NCBI GenBank assembly: GCA_024691305.1
Contig: JAILNS010000018.1
Coordinates: forward strand, 1 to 63,453
Direction: 5' to 3'
Length of the DNA: 63,453 nucleotides
From: Lachnospiraceae bacterium
Lineage (GTDB): Bacteria; Bacillota; Clostridia; Lachnospirales; Lachnospiraceae
The stretch's first letter is position 1; the number at the start of each line of letters is the position of its first letter. The notes under the pieces were generated by a model, which saw only the letters and a program-made list of their open reading frames with translations, had not been told where the DNA came from and searched no databases. Positions 17,162 through 25,337 of this stretch are shown one piece after another. A program made the position numbers and the translations under genes.

Positions 17162-18301
17162 ATGTCCATGATCAATTTTAATGTACCGCCCTTTACGGGC
17201 AAAGAAATGGAATATATCAAACAGGCTGTCGATGCCCAAAAGATCTGTGGAGACGGTCAGTTTACAAAGAAATGTTCGGAATGGATAGAACAAAAGACCG
17301 GTGCTGCAAAAGTGCTTCTTACCACGTCATGTACCCATGCTACCGAACTGGCGGCTCTTCTTTTGGATATAAAGCCGGGAGATGAAGTCATAATGCCGTC
17401 TTATACCTTTGTATCCACTGCGGATGCTTTTGTATTAAGAGGAGCCACGGCTGTTTTCGTGGATATCCGTCCGGATACCATGAACATAGATGAAACCCTT
17501 ATAGAGGATGCCATAACCGATAAGACACGTGCCATAGTCCCGGTACACTACGCGGGAGTCGGCTGTGAGATGGATACCATTAATGATATCGCAAAAAGAC
17601 ATTCCCTCGCGGTCGTTGAAGATGCCGCACAGGGTATCATGTCTACATATAAGGGACAGGCGCTTGGAGCCATCGGTGATTTTGGGTGCTACAGTTTTCA
17701 TGAGACCAAAAATTACAGTATGGGTGAAGGCGGTGCACTTCTGATAAAAGATGAGAAGTATATAGAGCGTGCGGAGATATTCAGGGAAAAGGGTACCGAC
17801 AGAAGCAAGTATTATCGCGGACAGGTAGATAAGTACAGATGGCAGGATTTCGGGTCGTCTTATCTTCCAAGCGATATGAATGCTGCTTATCTGTATGCTC
17901 AGCTGGAAATGGCAGATGAGATCAATGAGATAAGATTAGCCAGATGGGATCAGTATAAGGAAATGCTGACGCCGCTTGCCAAGGCAGGCAGTATATCCCT
18001 GCCTTATATCCCGGATGAGTGTGTTCATAATGCACATATGTTTTATATCAAAACCGCGAATATGGATGAAAGAACACGCCTTATCGATCATCTTAAAGCA
18101 CACGATATATTATCGGTATTCCATTATATCCCGCTTCATACTGCTCCTGCCGGGATCAAATACGGAAGATTTAACGGTGAGGATAAATATACTACATCCG
18201 AAAGTGAGAGACTGTTAAGACTTCCTATGTTTTATAAGCTTACGGAAGATGAAGTTACCTATATCTGTGAACAGGTGAAAGCTTTTTATGCCGAAAATTA
18301 A
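17162..18301 (+). CDS. wecE: dTDP-4-amino-4,6-dideoxygalactose transaminase (WecE/RffA)
   Basis: This PLP enzyme converts dTDP-4-keto-6-deoxyglucose to dTDP-4-amino-4,6-dideoxygalactose (dTDP-Fuc4N) with glutamate as donor. The 379-aa sequence follows E. coli WecE almost segment by segment: KICGDG, VLLTTSCTHATELAALLL, GDEVIMPSYTFVSTA, PDTMNIDETLIE, and the PLP lysine K183 in SFHETKNYS. GAGGTG lies 7 nt before the ATG. No rmlA/rmlB is in the window, so the substrate must come from elsewhere. The GNAT further down could be the next step, as WecD is in enterobacteria. Its 3' end overlaps the next gene by 14 nt. Confidence 0.93.
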   Translation: MSMINFNVPPFTGKEMEYIKQAVDAQKICGDGQFTKKCSEWIEQKTGAAKVLLTTSCTHATELAALLLDIKPGDEVIMPSYTFVSTADAFVLRGATAVFVDIRPDTMNIDETLIEDAITDKTRAIVPVHYAGVGCEMDTINDIAKRHSLAVVEDAAQGIMSTYKGQALGAIGDFGCYSFHETKNYSMGEGGALLIKDEKYIERAEIFREKGTDRSKYYRGQVDKYRWQDFGSSYLPSDMNAAYLYAQLEMADEINEIRLARWDQYKEMLTPLAKAGSISLPYIPDECVHNAHMFYIKTANMDERTRLIDHLKAHDILSVFHYIPLHTAPAGIKYGRFNGEDKYTTSESERLLRLPMFYKLTEDEVTYICEQVKAFYAEN

Positions 18302-20051
18302 GAGTAGTAAAGAATATGAGAATCTGATCATAGCGCTTGCCTTTACGGCGGCGCTTATGATATTTACGGGCATTTTGTTTGACCATTATTATGAGTTTAA
18401 CGATGATGTGCTGATGAAGGATATCTTATCGGGTGCATATTCGGGCCGCCCCGGAGCGCTTAATGTTCAGATGCTTTCTCCGATCAGTGCGTTCATTTCT
18501 TTTTTTTACAGGATAGTCCCGTCACTTCCATGGTACGGCCTCTTTTTGTGCGCATTCCAGTATGTAAGCATCGGCCTTGTGATTTACAGGGCATCTCTTA
18601 TCGCAAACGGGGTTAAATACAAACTTGTTGCGGCGTTTATAGTTGTTTTGTTTGCGATATCCGTTTTTTTGTCCCACCTCGTGATGATACAGTATACGGT
18701 CACGGTTGCTGTGATGAGCGCATCGGCGATCTTTTGGTTTTATACAATTCCGACAGATGTTTCCAGACGTGATTTTTTAAAGCAGATCATATTGCCTGTC
18801 ATTATTTTGATCCTGGCATTCCAGTTAAGAACCGAAATGCTCCTTTTGCTGTTTCCGTTTCTTGGAGCCGCACTTATAGCGCGCTTTAGCCGTATTGAAG
18901 CCGGACATAAAAAAGAGGAATTTATAAGATATCTTTATCTTGCGGGTTTTGTTTTTGCGGGCATGGCATTGTCTTTTGTCATTAATTCGGTATCGTATTC
19001 ATCGGATGAATGGAAAACGTTTATGGAGGAATTTGATGCAAGGACCAAGGTTTATGATTATCAGTACGTCCCTGAATATTCCGCAAACAAGGATTTCTAT
19101 GATTCCATAGGACTTAGCGAGTCTCAGGTCGAACTTCTTACGAATTATGATTACGGTATAGATGAGCGTATAGACGCAGAGGCACTTTCTGCCGTTGCGT
19201 CTTATGCAGACGAACTAAGAGGAGAAGGATTTGCAGTAAGATTCCCCTCGGCATTAAAAGAATATATATATAAGGTCACTCATCTAAAGGGCGGAGTATA
19301 CGGTATAACGCTGTTTCTTTTGTATATGCTGCTCATAGTTGTCATAGTTACGGATAGTGAGTCATCGGTAAAGGAAAGGATATGCAGACTGATCTTCAGG
19401 GCCGTTGTCCCTTTGTGCATGAGAAGCGTTTCGTGGATGTATATAGTATATGGCAGGAGGGAGCCTGACAGGATAACTCATCCGCTTTACTTTGTTGAGA
19501 TCCTGCTGCTTGCGGTTATGCTGCATGTTGAACTTTCGGAAAGAACCGGGCAAAAGAGTTATTTAAAAATGGCGGCGGCAGTATTCTTTACGGTAGGCGG
19601 TCTTATATTTTTACCCGGAACGATCTCAGACGTTAATTCCGGGATCAAAACACAGGAAGAAATAAATCTCACAGGCCGCAGCATAGATAAATACTGTAAG
19701 GAGCACCCGGAGAACTTTTATTACGAGGATGTATACAGCACGATCATAAACGGGGAAACCTTTAACGAGAAGATGTTTAAGGATGTCGATAACGGTTATA
19801 AAAACTATGACCTTATCGGCGGCTGGATCATGAACAGCCCGCTATACAGAAACAAAATTTCTCTTTACGGAATAACATCGGCTTCGGAAGCCCTGCTCGA
19901 TATGGATAATGTTTTTATCATCAGTTCGGATGAAAACGGTACGGAATGGATAAAACGTCATTATGAGGATATAGGTACAGATGTGACGGTGACCGTAACA
20001 GATACGATAACGGAAGGATATAATGTATATACGATAAAACGACACAGGTGA
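18288..20051 (+). CDS. Large polytopic membrane protein, possible GT-C glycosyltransferase
   Basis: The 587-aa protein has about ten to twelve membrane segments, a soluble loop at about residues 245-325 and a C-terminal soluble domain of about 130 residues. The first outer loop has the acidic motif FNDDVLMKD (Asp39, Asp40), the placement expected of GT-C enzymes. It is similar in plan to the 634-aa protein upstream, but the two are not obviously alike in sequence. No family name can be given with confidence. It overlaps wecE and is the last gene before a terminator that closes the first part of the locus. Confidence 0.6.
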   Translation: MPKIKSSKEYENLIIALAFTAALMIFTGILFDHYYEFNDDVLMKDILSGAYSGRPGALNVQMLSPISAFISFFYRIVPSLPWYGLFLCAFQYVSIGLVIYRASLIANGVKYKLVAAFIVVLFAISVFLSHLVMIQYTVTVAVMSASAIFWFYTIPTDVSRRDFLKQIILPVIILILAFQLRTEMLLLLFPFLGAALIARFSRIEAGHKKEEFIRYLYLAGFVFAGMALSFVINSVSYSSDEWKTFMEEFDARTKVYDYQYVPEYSANKDFYDSIGLSESQVELLTNYDYGIDERIDAEALSAVASYADELRGEGFAVRFPSALKEYIYKVTHLKGGVYGITLFLLYMLLIVVIVTDSESSVKERICRLIFRAVVPLCMRSVSWMYIVYGRREPDRITHPLYFVEILLLAVMLHVELSERTGQKSYLKMAAAVFFTVGGLIFLPGTISDVNSGIKTQEEINLTGRSIDKYCKEHPENFYYEDVYSTIINGETFNEKMFKDVDNGYKNYDLIGGWIMNSPLYRNKISLYGITSASEALLDMDNVFIISSDENGTEWIKRHYEDIGTDVTVTVTDTITEGYNVYTIKRHR

Positions 20052-20065
20052 GACTGTGTCGTTTT
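20036..20065. terminator. Bidirectional terminator splitting the glycan locus
   Basis: A 12-bp perfect stem (20036-20047 with 20054-20065, arm aaaacgacacag) with a 6-nt loop is flanked by T-rich sequence on both strands. It overlaps the stop of the upstream plus gene and the stop of the small minus gene, so it serves both convergent units. Confidence 0.85.
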
Positions 20066-20366
20066 ACTTTTGATAAGTATAATCTTTCATTCTGATGTAG
20101 ATCGTTTGAGGTAATCCGTTTGCACCGTAACCGGTACTGTTTACGGATATATCTCTGGGCTCCTCGTTTTTCTTACGCTCGTTTTCGAGAATACCCGCGA
20201 ACCCTTCTCCTTTCTGTTTATTCTGGTGCTGATACTCAGGTCCGCTTCCGCCGGAATCCCTGCCGAGTCTGTCGGTTTCGGTCACTCCGATCACTTTTCT
20301 GAGCGAATCATTTCCGTATACTGCAATGCTACCTCCCCGCCGTCCATGGCTTGCTACAGGTATCAT
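20064..20366 (-). CDS. Small hydrophilic protein, 100 aa, unknown
   Basis: The protein is very polar, with no Cys or Trp and no membrane segment. A basic Gly/Asp-rich N-terminus is followed by a charged helix (EGFAGILENERKKNEE) and a Tyr-ending tail (IYIRMKDYTYQK). AAGGA lies about 11 nt before the ATG on the minus strand. It ends exactly in the bidirectional terminator, which supports a real gene. I do not recognise it by name. Similar short proteins of Lachnospiraceae come to mind but I cannot verify that. It is the only minus-strand gene inside the glycan locus. Confidence 0.55.
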   Translation of the reverse strand: MIPVASHGRRGGSIAVYGNDSLRKVIGVTETDRLGRDSGGSGPEYQHQNKQKGEGFAGILENERKKNEEPRDISVNSTGYGANGLPQTIYIRMKDYTYQK

Positions 20367-20489
20367 ATGATGACCGATCCTTCGATCATCCGCCTCTATT
20401 ATTATTATCGGCGTTTAGTGACAAAAAGTTTACATAAAGTTATTTTTGCGTGGAAAAAACACGTAAAAACTACTAAAATCACAAGGATT

Positions 20490-20498
20490 TGGTATAAT
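20490..20498 (+). promoter_or_regulatory. Extended -10 promoter of the GNAT gene
   Basis: The TG-n-TATAAT motif has TG at 20490-20491 and TATAAT at 20493-20498. The ATG is at 20506, only 7 nt after the -10, so the transcript should begin at or next to the start codon. No ribosome binding site is present. It restarts transcription of the second part of the glycan locus after the terminator at 20036. Confidence 0.65.
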
Positions 20499-20505
20499 CG
20501 TATCT

Positions 20506-21021
20506 ATGGAATATACGATCAATGAGAAAATATCGGTCCGTCCCATAACAGAAGAGGATACGGATCTGATCATATTGTGGAGAAATAAGCCTCGTATAAT
20601 GAATAATTTCCTGGTCCGTACAGAGGTTACCCGTGAGACTCATTTAAACTGGCTGAAGACCAAGGTTTATACAGGTAATGTCAGGCAGTTTATAATCATG
20701 GAGCATACCGATGATATCATCAGACCGATAGGCAGCGTATATATACGGGATATAGATAATGAAAAGCTTACTGCCGAATACGGAATCTTTATAGGTGAGG
20801 ATGACGCGTTGGGGCATGGATACGGTAATCAGCTGGTAAAATGGGCAGTTGATTATGTACGTGATATGGGTATGAAAACCTTTACGCTCAGGGTACTTGC
20901 AGATAATAAACCTGCAATAAAAAGTTATGAACAGGCAGGATTTAAGCAGGTTGATCTTGTGAAAAATTTTATCGACGGCAGGGATCTTGTATTTATGGAG
21001 ATAGCTTTTGAAGACGATTGA
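20506..21021 (+). CDS. GNAT family N-acetyltransferase
   Basis: A 171-aa protein of the RimJ/RimL-like GNAT fold. The acetyl-CoA loop region reads EDDALGHGYGNQLVKWAVDY, followed by LRVLADNKPAIKSYEQAGF, the usual motif B. In glycan loci such enzymes acetylate amino groups of nucleotide-linked amino sugars (WecD on dTDP-Fuc4N, PseH on a UDP-linked amino sugar). With wecE upstream and pglE downstream and no PglD, either 4-amino sugar could be its substrate; that is an inference. It appears to be translated from a leaderless transcript. Its end overlaps the next gene by 14 nt. Confidence 0.82.
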   Translation: MEYTINEKISVRPITEEDTDLIILWRNKPRIMNNFLVRTEVTRETHLNWLKTKVYTGNVRQFIIMEHTDDIIRPIGSVYIRDIDNEKLTAEYGIFIGEDDALGHGYGNQLVKWAVDYVRDMGMKTFTLRVLADNKPAIKSYEQAGFKQVDLVKNFIDGRDLVFMEIAFEDD

Positions 21022-22621
21022 CCGCAAAGCTTTGATCATATCTGTGATATACGGGGCGCTGTTTGGCATGGGGATGAGCTTTGGACATGAGGCTTACGTT
21101 TCCCATGGGCTTGAATTTAAAAGCCCGTCGATGTGGATCATTTTATTTTTATCTGCTGTCGTTTCCTGTATTGCAGTTTATGCCTATATGCTATATTCAT
21201 CCAAACGGGTGAGAACTTCGCATAAAGAAACGTTTCATAAACCTCATCCCATTATCACATTTGCAGTGATCTATGCCTGCTGGATGCCGGTTTTTCTGGC
21301 TGAGTTTCCAGGGTTTTTTGTATATGATGCTTCCGATGAATATGTTCAGGTTGCGACCAGAGGATTCACAACACACCACCCTCTGATGCATACCCTTGCG
21401 CTTGGAGGAAGCGTCCGTGCCGGAGAAGTTTTTTGCGGCAGTGCAAATACGGGAATAGCGATATATATTCTTTTGCAGATGGCCATAGTGGCGTTTGTTT
21501 TTACATATATACTGCATTCCATGGAACGTCTGTATGTATTTGGGATATTGTGGTACGGTCTGTTTCCCGTAGTAGTGATGTTTGCGCTGTGTTCCGTAAA
21601 GGATACGCTTTTTGCGGCAGCGCTTGCCGCTGCGGTGGTGCTTACTCCCAAAGCGATAAGAAACGGACGGCCGGGAGAAATATTATCATTGGCCGGGGCT
21701 TTACTTATAATGATGTTCATGCGGCATAACGGGGTATATGCATATATCATTTATGCCTGCGTTATGTTTATATATACTGCACTAAAGCGGGACAAAACTT
21801 CCTCAGGCACCGCAGGAGTAAAGAAAACACATGCCCTGCTTGGATCCGCAATCTTTTTTTTGATGCTGCCGGTCATATATATGACCGTAAATGCCGGACT
21901 GGCACATATGGTAAATGCTTCCGATACCGAACATCAGGAGGTACTTACCGTTCCGATACAGCAGATTGCAAGGACATGGAATAAGTACGGAGAGGATTTT
22001 ACACCTCAGGATGAAGAAGATCTTTATTCCGTACTTTCAGAAAATGCACTTACACATTACACACCCGAACTGTCTGATCCGGTCAAATCAATGTTTGATA
22101 ATGAAGCGTATGCAGCTGACAAGGCAGACTTTTGGAAACTGTGGCTTAAAATGCTTAAGCTGCATCCGGTCAGTTATTTAAATGCATGGCTTGACACAAG
22201 TTACGGGTATTATTATCCTTTAGCGGTAGTCAATCCTTATGCGGGACATGAAGTATATACTTTTACATATACCGAAAGTTCGTATTTTGGATATGAAGTG
22301 GAATATCCGGGAGAAAGACACAGTCTCATCCCGGTTATAGACAGGTTTTACAGATGGCTTTCTCTGGATGATGATATTCAGAGGGTTCCTGTGATATCCC
22401 TGTTTTTTTCGATGGGAGCAATGTTCTGGTTTTATCTGTTTGGAGCAGCGCTCATGCTTTACAGGAGAAGGTATGATGTTCTTGCAGGGTTTGTGCTTCC
22501 TTTCGGAGTTTTACTCACACTGCTTTTGGGACCGACTTTTCTTCCCAGGTATACTGTATTTTGGTGGTTTTTGTTTCCATATCTGATAAATGAGGTTTTT
22601 TATGAGAAGAGTAATGACTAA
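21008..22621 (+). CDS. DUF6020 family polytopic membrane protein
   Basis: The 537-aa protein has about twelve membrane segments and one long outer loop at about residues 290-420. I recognise it as DUF6020, a Firmicutes membrane family of unknown function found in glycan loci. The loop containing FFVYDASDEYVQ (Asp107, Asp110) and HHPLMHTL resembles the first-loop acidic site of GT-C transferases. The start is a TTG at 21008 with GGAG 6 nt upstream, inside the end of the GNAT gene. A role as a glycosyltransferase that uses lipid-phosphate sugars is inferred. Confidence 0.65.
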   Translation: MKTIDRKALIISVIYGALFGMGMSFGHEAYVSHGLEFKSPSMWIILFLSAVVSCIAVYAYMLYSSKRVRTSHKETFHKPHPIITFAVIYACWMPVFLAEFPGFFVYDASDEYVQVATRGFTTHHPLMHTLALGGSVRAGEVFCGSANTGIAIYILLQMAIVAFVFTYILHSMERLYVFGILWYGLFPVVVMFALCSVKDTLFAAALAAAVVLTPKAIRNGRPGEILSLAGALLIMMFMRHNGVYAYIIYACVMFIYTALKRDKTSSGTAGVKKTHALLGSAIFFLMLPVIYMTVNAGLAHMVNASDTEHQEVLTVPIQQIARTWNKYGEDFTPQDEEDLYSVLSENALTHYTPELSDPVKSMFDNEAYAADKADFWKLWLKMLKLHPVSYLNAWLDTSYGYYYPLAVVNPYAGHEVYTFTYTESSYFGYEVEYPGERHSLIPVIDRFYRWLSLDDDIQRVPVISLFFSMGAMFWFYLFGAALMLYRRRYDVLAGFVLPFGVLLTLLLGPTFLPRYTVFWWFLFPYLINEVFYEKSND

Positions 22622-25337
22622 GGCTAAAGCGATCGAGTATGTTATCTACATCGTGTTTGCGATCGCAATATTGTGTATTTTCCCGTTAAGACTGTTTAAC
22701 GAAGACATTCAGACATTTGGAAAAGAACAGCCTGCGGGGGCTGTGGCAGTATATGGAGAAAATGCTGCACTCCAACAATTTAGTGCCGAATATGACCATA
22801 TTTCATCTATAGGATTTTTTATAAAGGGTGAGTATGACCATGTTCCGGTAACGCTCAGGGTATTTAAGGAAGAAAATGCATATCTTCTCCGAGAGGTAAC
22901 GGTATATACCGATTCATTTAAGAAAGTCGATTCAAAGACCTATGGTTCGGGTTCCGTGGAAGGATATGCCGATATATACATAAATCTTGATACTGAGGTT
23001 GGAAAAGGGTATTTTTATACGATCGAGAGCCCCGAAACCGAAATAGAAGTTCTTTATGAGATGACAGGCAATTCGGGAGCCGCAAACAACGGATATATGC
23101 AATATGCATCCGAAAATAAGGATGCGTACAACCTGATGACACGTTATACATACGAGCAGCCGCTTAGAAAAGGCATGTCTCTCATATGCATAGTGATCCT
23201 GATGATCCTTGCGGTCTTGCTGGGAAGACTCGTGGCACTTATGTCAAAAAAGACCGATAAGTTAAACGATCTGGTATCAGTTGGCAAGGTTATAAGATAT
23301 GTGCTTAATCCGGTGATTATAATTCTTTCCCTTATAGCCCTCATAGCAGTCGGGCCGATGCATATGTTTAGCATATACATAACGGATATAGTAGTGATGA
23401 GTCTTGGAGTGATCCTTCTTACACTGTTCCTTTTATATCTTGTGAATGTATGGATCAAAGACAGCGCATCGGATCCCGTGGAATACATGAAAAATAACTG
23501 GCAGAATCTGTGCCAGTCACTGTTTATAGCTCTTGCGTTATGGGCATGTGTGGAGTATATGAATGCGCTTTATGAGATATTCCATGATATTGCATGGCGC
23601 AAGATGGCATTTTTCTTAGGTCTTTCCATCATAGTGACGTTCTCTTTTGCACAGCTTATAAACTGGTTTAATCTTGCGGCTATAGTTGCGGGTATCATCA
23701 TTGCCAGGATCTATTATGTGCAAAATCTTCCCGATATGGTGGATGAATATCATGTGGAAGCAATGATGTGGACCTGCAGACTGTTCCCTGTGATACTCGT
23801 GATGATCGTCTATATCATCCGGTCGCTTATAAGTGCGATCAGGTCCAAAGAAAATCCCATAAGGATCATCAGCTGGCCATACGCTTTGTACAGTTCTGTT
23901 CTCATAGCGGGGATCATCGTTAAGAGACACCATGAATATTGGCCTGTCATGCTGGCCGTGATCGCAGGTGTGTTTGCGTTCAGATTCCTTTTTTGGGAGA
24001 AAAGATACAGATTCCTTTCAAATATTACCAACGGGATCCTGTTTCATTTTGCCGGATGTGTGATATTCTGTCTGCTTCACAGACCGTATTCTTCGCTTGT
24101 ATATGTAAGATATCCGCTTGTGTTCCATACAGTTACGATCACCGGCGAATACCTTGCACTTGTCATGGCTGCAGCTGCGGTCAAACTGTTTTCAAAATAC
24201 TACAGGGAAAGACAGTGGAAACGTTGTATACCCGAAGCATTTCTGATGGGTGTGGTCACTACATATATGCTGTTTACGATGTCAAGAACATCGATGATAG
24301 GCGTGGTCGCAATGGGACTTACGATGTGGATAGCATACTCATTCAAGATAAAAGGGAAAGGGCGTATCAGGTCTTTGGTATCATCGGCGCTTATATTTGC
24401 GGCTGCCGCTGTTTCGTGTATCCCGGTCGTTTTTACGGCTCAAAAGACACTTCCTGCCGTAGTGGGAGAACCGAGGATAATGGAGATAGAGACATATCCC
24501 CAGGACCTGCTTATAAGTGCTGACTATGACAGCGAGGATTACATTACCTTCAGCAGACTTGCCAAGGGCTTTTGCAATAAGATATTCGGTATGGATGAAG
24601 ATAAGATCAGGCTTGACGTATATACCGTTAACGGCAAGCGCGAGAACATGTATCTAAGCCCTACGGAAGCGTATGACAATTATAACGATGAGACTTCCGG
24701 CGGTACCTGGGAAAACATATTTTCCGGTTTCTCAGATGGTGGCAAAGGTATCCTTTTGACGGCAGATGCTCCTGTGGATCTGCCACAGAATAACAGTGAC
24801 GGATTCGTGCCGCCTCATGAGTATAGCATGGAGGGTGAACCGCCTGAAGAATGGTGGGATGAAGAATATTGGTTTTATAATGATGAAACCGGGGAGTTGT
24901 GCTTTAATGACTGGAAATTAGAAGAAGAAAAAAATAAGGATGTATCGAACGGAAGAATGGATATCTACAGGTCATATCTTGAGCAGATCACACCCGAAGG
25001 ACATGAGGAGATGGGAGCTGTTTTACCCGACGGTTCTATAGCTGCTCACGCCCATAACATTTATTTACAGATAGCCTATGACCATGGTATCATTATAGGG
25101 ATAATGTTTATTATTTGGTGTGTGTTTACATGCATTCAGGCACTCGTTGTATTTATGCGTTTAAAGGACAAAGATCCTTCCGCGGGAATAGTACTTGCAG
25201 TGTCTGTTACTTATGCGGTCTGTGGTTTGACGGAATGGGTATCCCATCCCTGTAATCCGGCCGGAATGATAATGTTTATTCTGGCAGTTCCTCTGGCGCT
25301 GTGCAGATATGAGTTTAAAACAGATGAAACCGTTTAA
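22602..25337 (+). CDS. O-antigen ligase/polymerase family (Wzy_C) membrane protein
   Basis: The 911-aa protein has about fourteen membrane segments and two large outer regions: about residues 35-185 after the first helix, and about residues 620-785. The second ends with HAHNIYLQIAYDHGIIIG, the conserved His motif of the Wzy_C domain. The TMSRTSMIGVVAMG helix with its Arg is also typical. The family ligates or polymerises undecaprenyl-linked glycans outside the membrane. It is about twice the usual length because of the outer domains. GAGGT lies 5 nt before the ATG at 22602; an earlier ATG at 22590 is possible. I see no WWDYG motif, so it is not a PglB-type oligosaccharyltransferase. Confidence 0.78.
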   Translation: MRRVMTKAKAIEYVIYIVFAIAILCIFPLRLFNEDIQTFGKEQPAGAVAVYGENAALQQFSAEYDHISSIGFFIKGEYDHVPVTLRVFKEENAYLLREVTVYTDSFKKVDSKTYGSGSVEGYADIYINLDTEVGKGYFYTIESPETEIEVLYEMTGNSGAANNGYMQYASENKDAYNLMTRYTYEQPLRKGMSLICIVILMILAVLLGRLVALMSKKTDKLNDLVSVGKVIRYVLNPVIIILSLIALIAVGPMHMFSIYITDIVVMSLGVILLTLFLLYLVNVWIKDSASDPVEYMKNNWQNLCQSLFIALALWACVEYMNALYEIFHDIAWRKMAFFLGLSIIVTFSFAQLINWFNLAAIVAGIIIARIYYVQNLPDMVDEYHVEAMMWTCRLFPVILVMIVYIIRSLISAIRSKENPIRIISWPYALYSSVLIAGIIVKRHHEYWPVMLAVIAGVFAFRFLFWEKRYRFLSNITNGILFHFAGCVIFCLLHRPYSSLVYVRYPLVFHTVTITGEYLALVMAAAAVKLFSKYYRERQWKRCIPEAFLMGVVTTYMLFTMSRTSMIGVVAMGLTMWIAYSFKIKGKGRIRSLVSSALIFAAAAVSCIPVVFTAQKTLPAVVGEPRIMEIETYPQDLLISADYDSEDYITFSRLAKGFCNKIFGMDEDKIRLDVYTVNGKRENMYLSPTEAYDNYNDETSGGTWENIFSGFSDGGKGILLTADAPVDLPQNNSDGFVPPHEYSMEGEPPEEWWDEEYWFYNDETGELCFNDWKLEEEKNKDVSNGRMDIYRSYLEQITPEGHEEMGAVLPDGSIAAHAHNIYLQIAYDHGIIIGIMFIIWCVFTCIQALVVFMRLKDKDPSAGIVLAVSVTYAVCGLTEWVSHPCNPAGMIMFILAVPLALCRYEFKTDETV

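Noticed and set aside
20120..20525. Two plus-strand frames overlapping the small minus-strand gene
   Set aside because: They have no ribosome binding sites, Arg/Cys/Ser-rich random composition, and one runs through the GNAT promoter.
22602..25337. PglB/STT3 oligosaccharyltransferase
   Set aside because: No WWDYG motif is present; the HAHNIYLQ motif and helix pattern fit Wzy_C.
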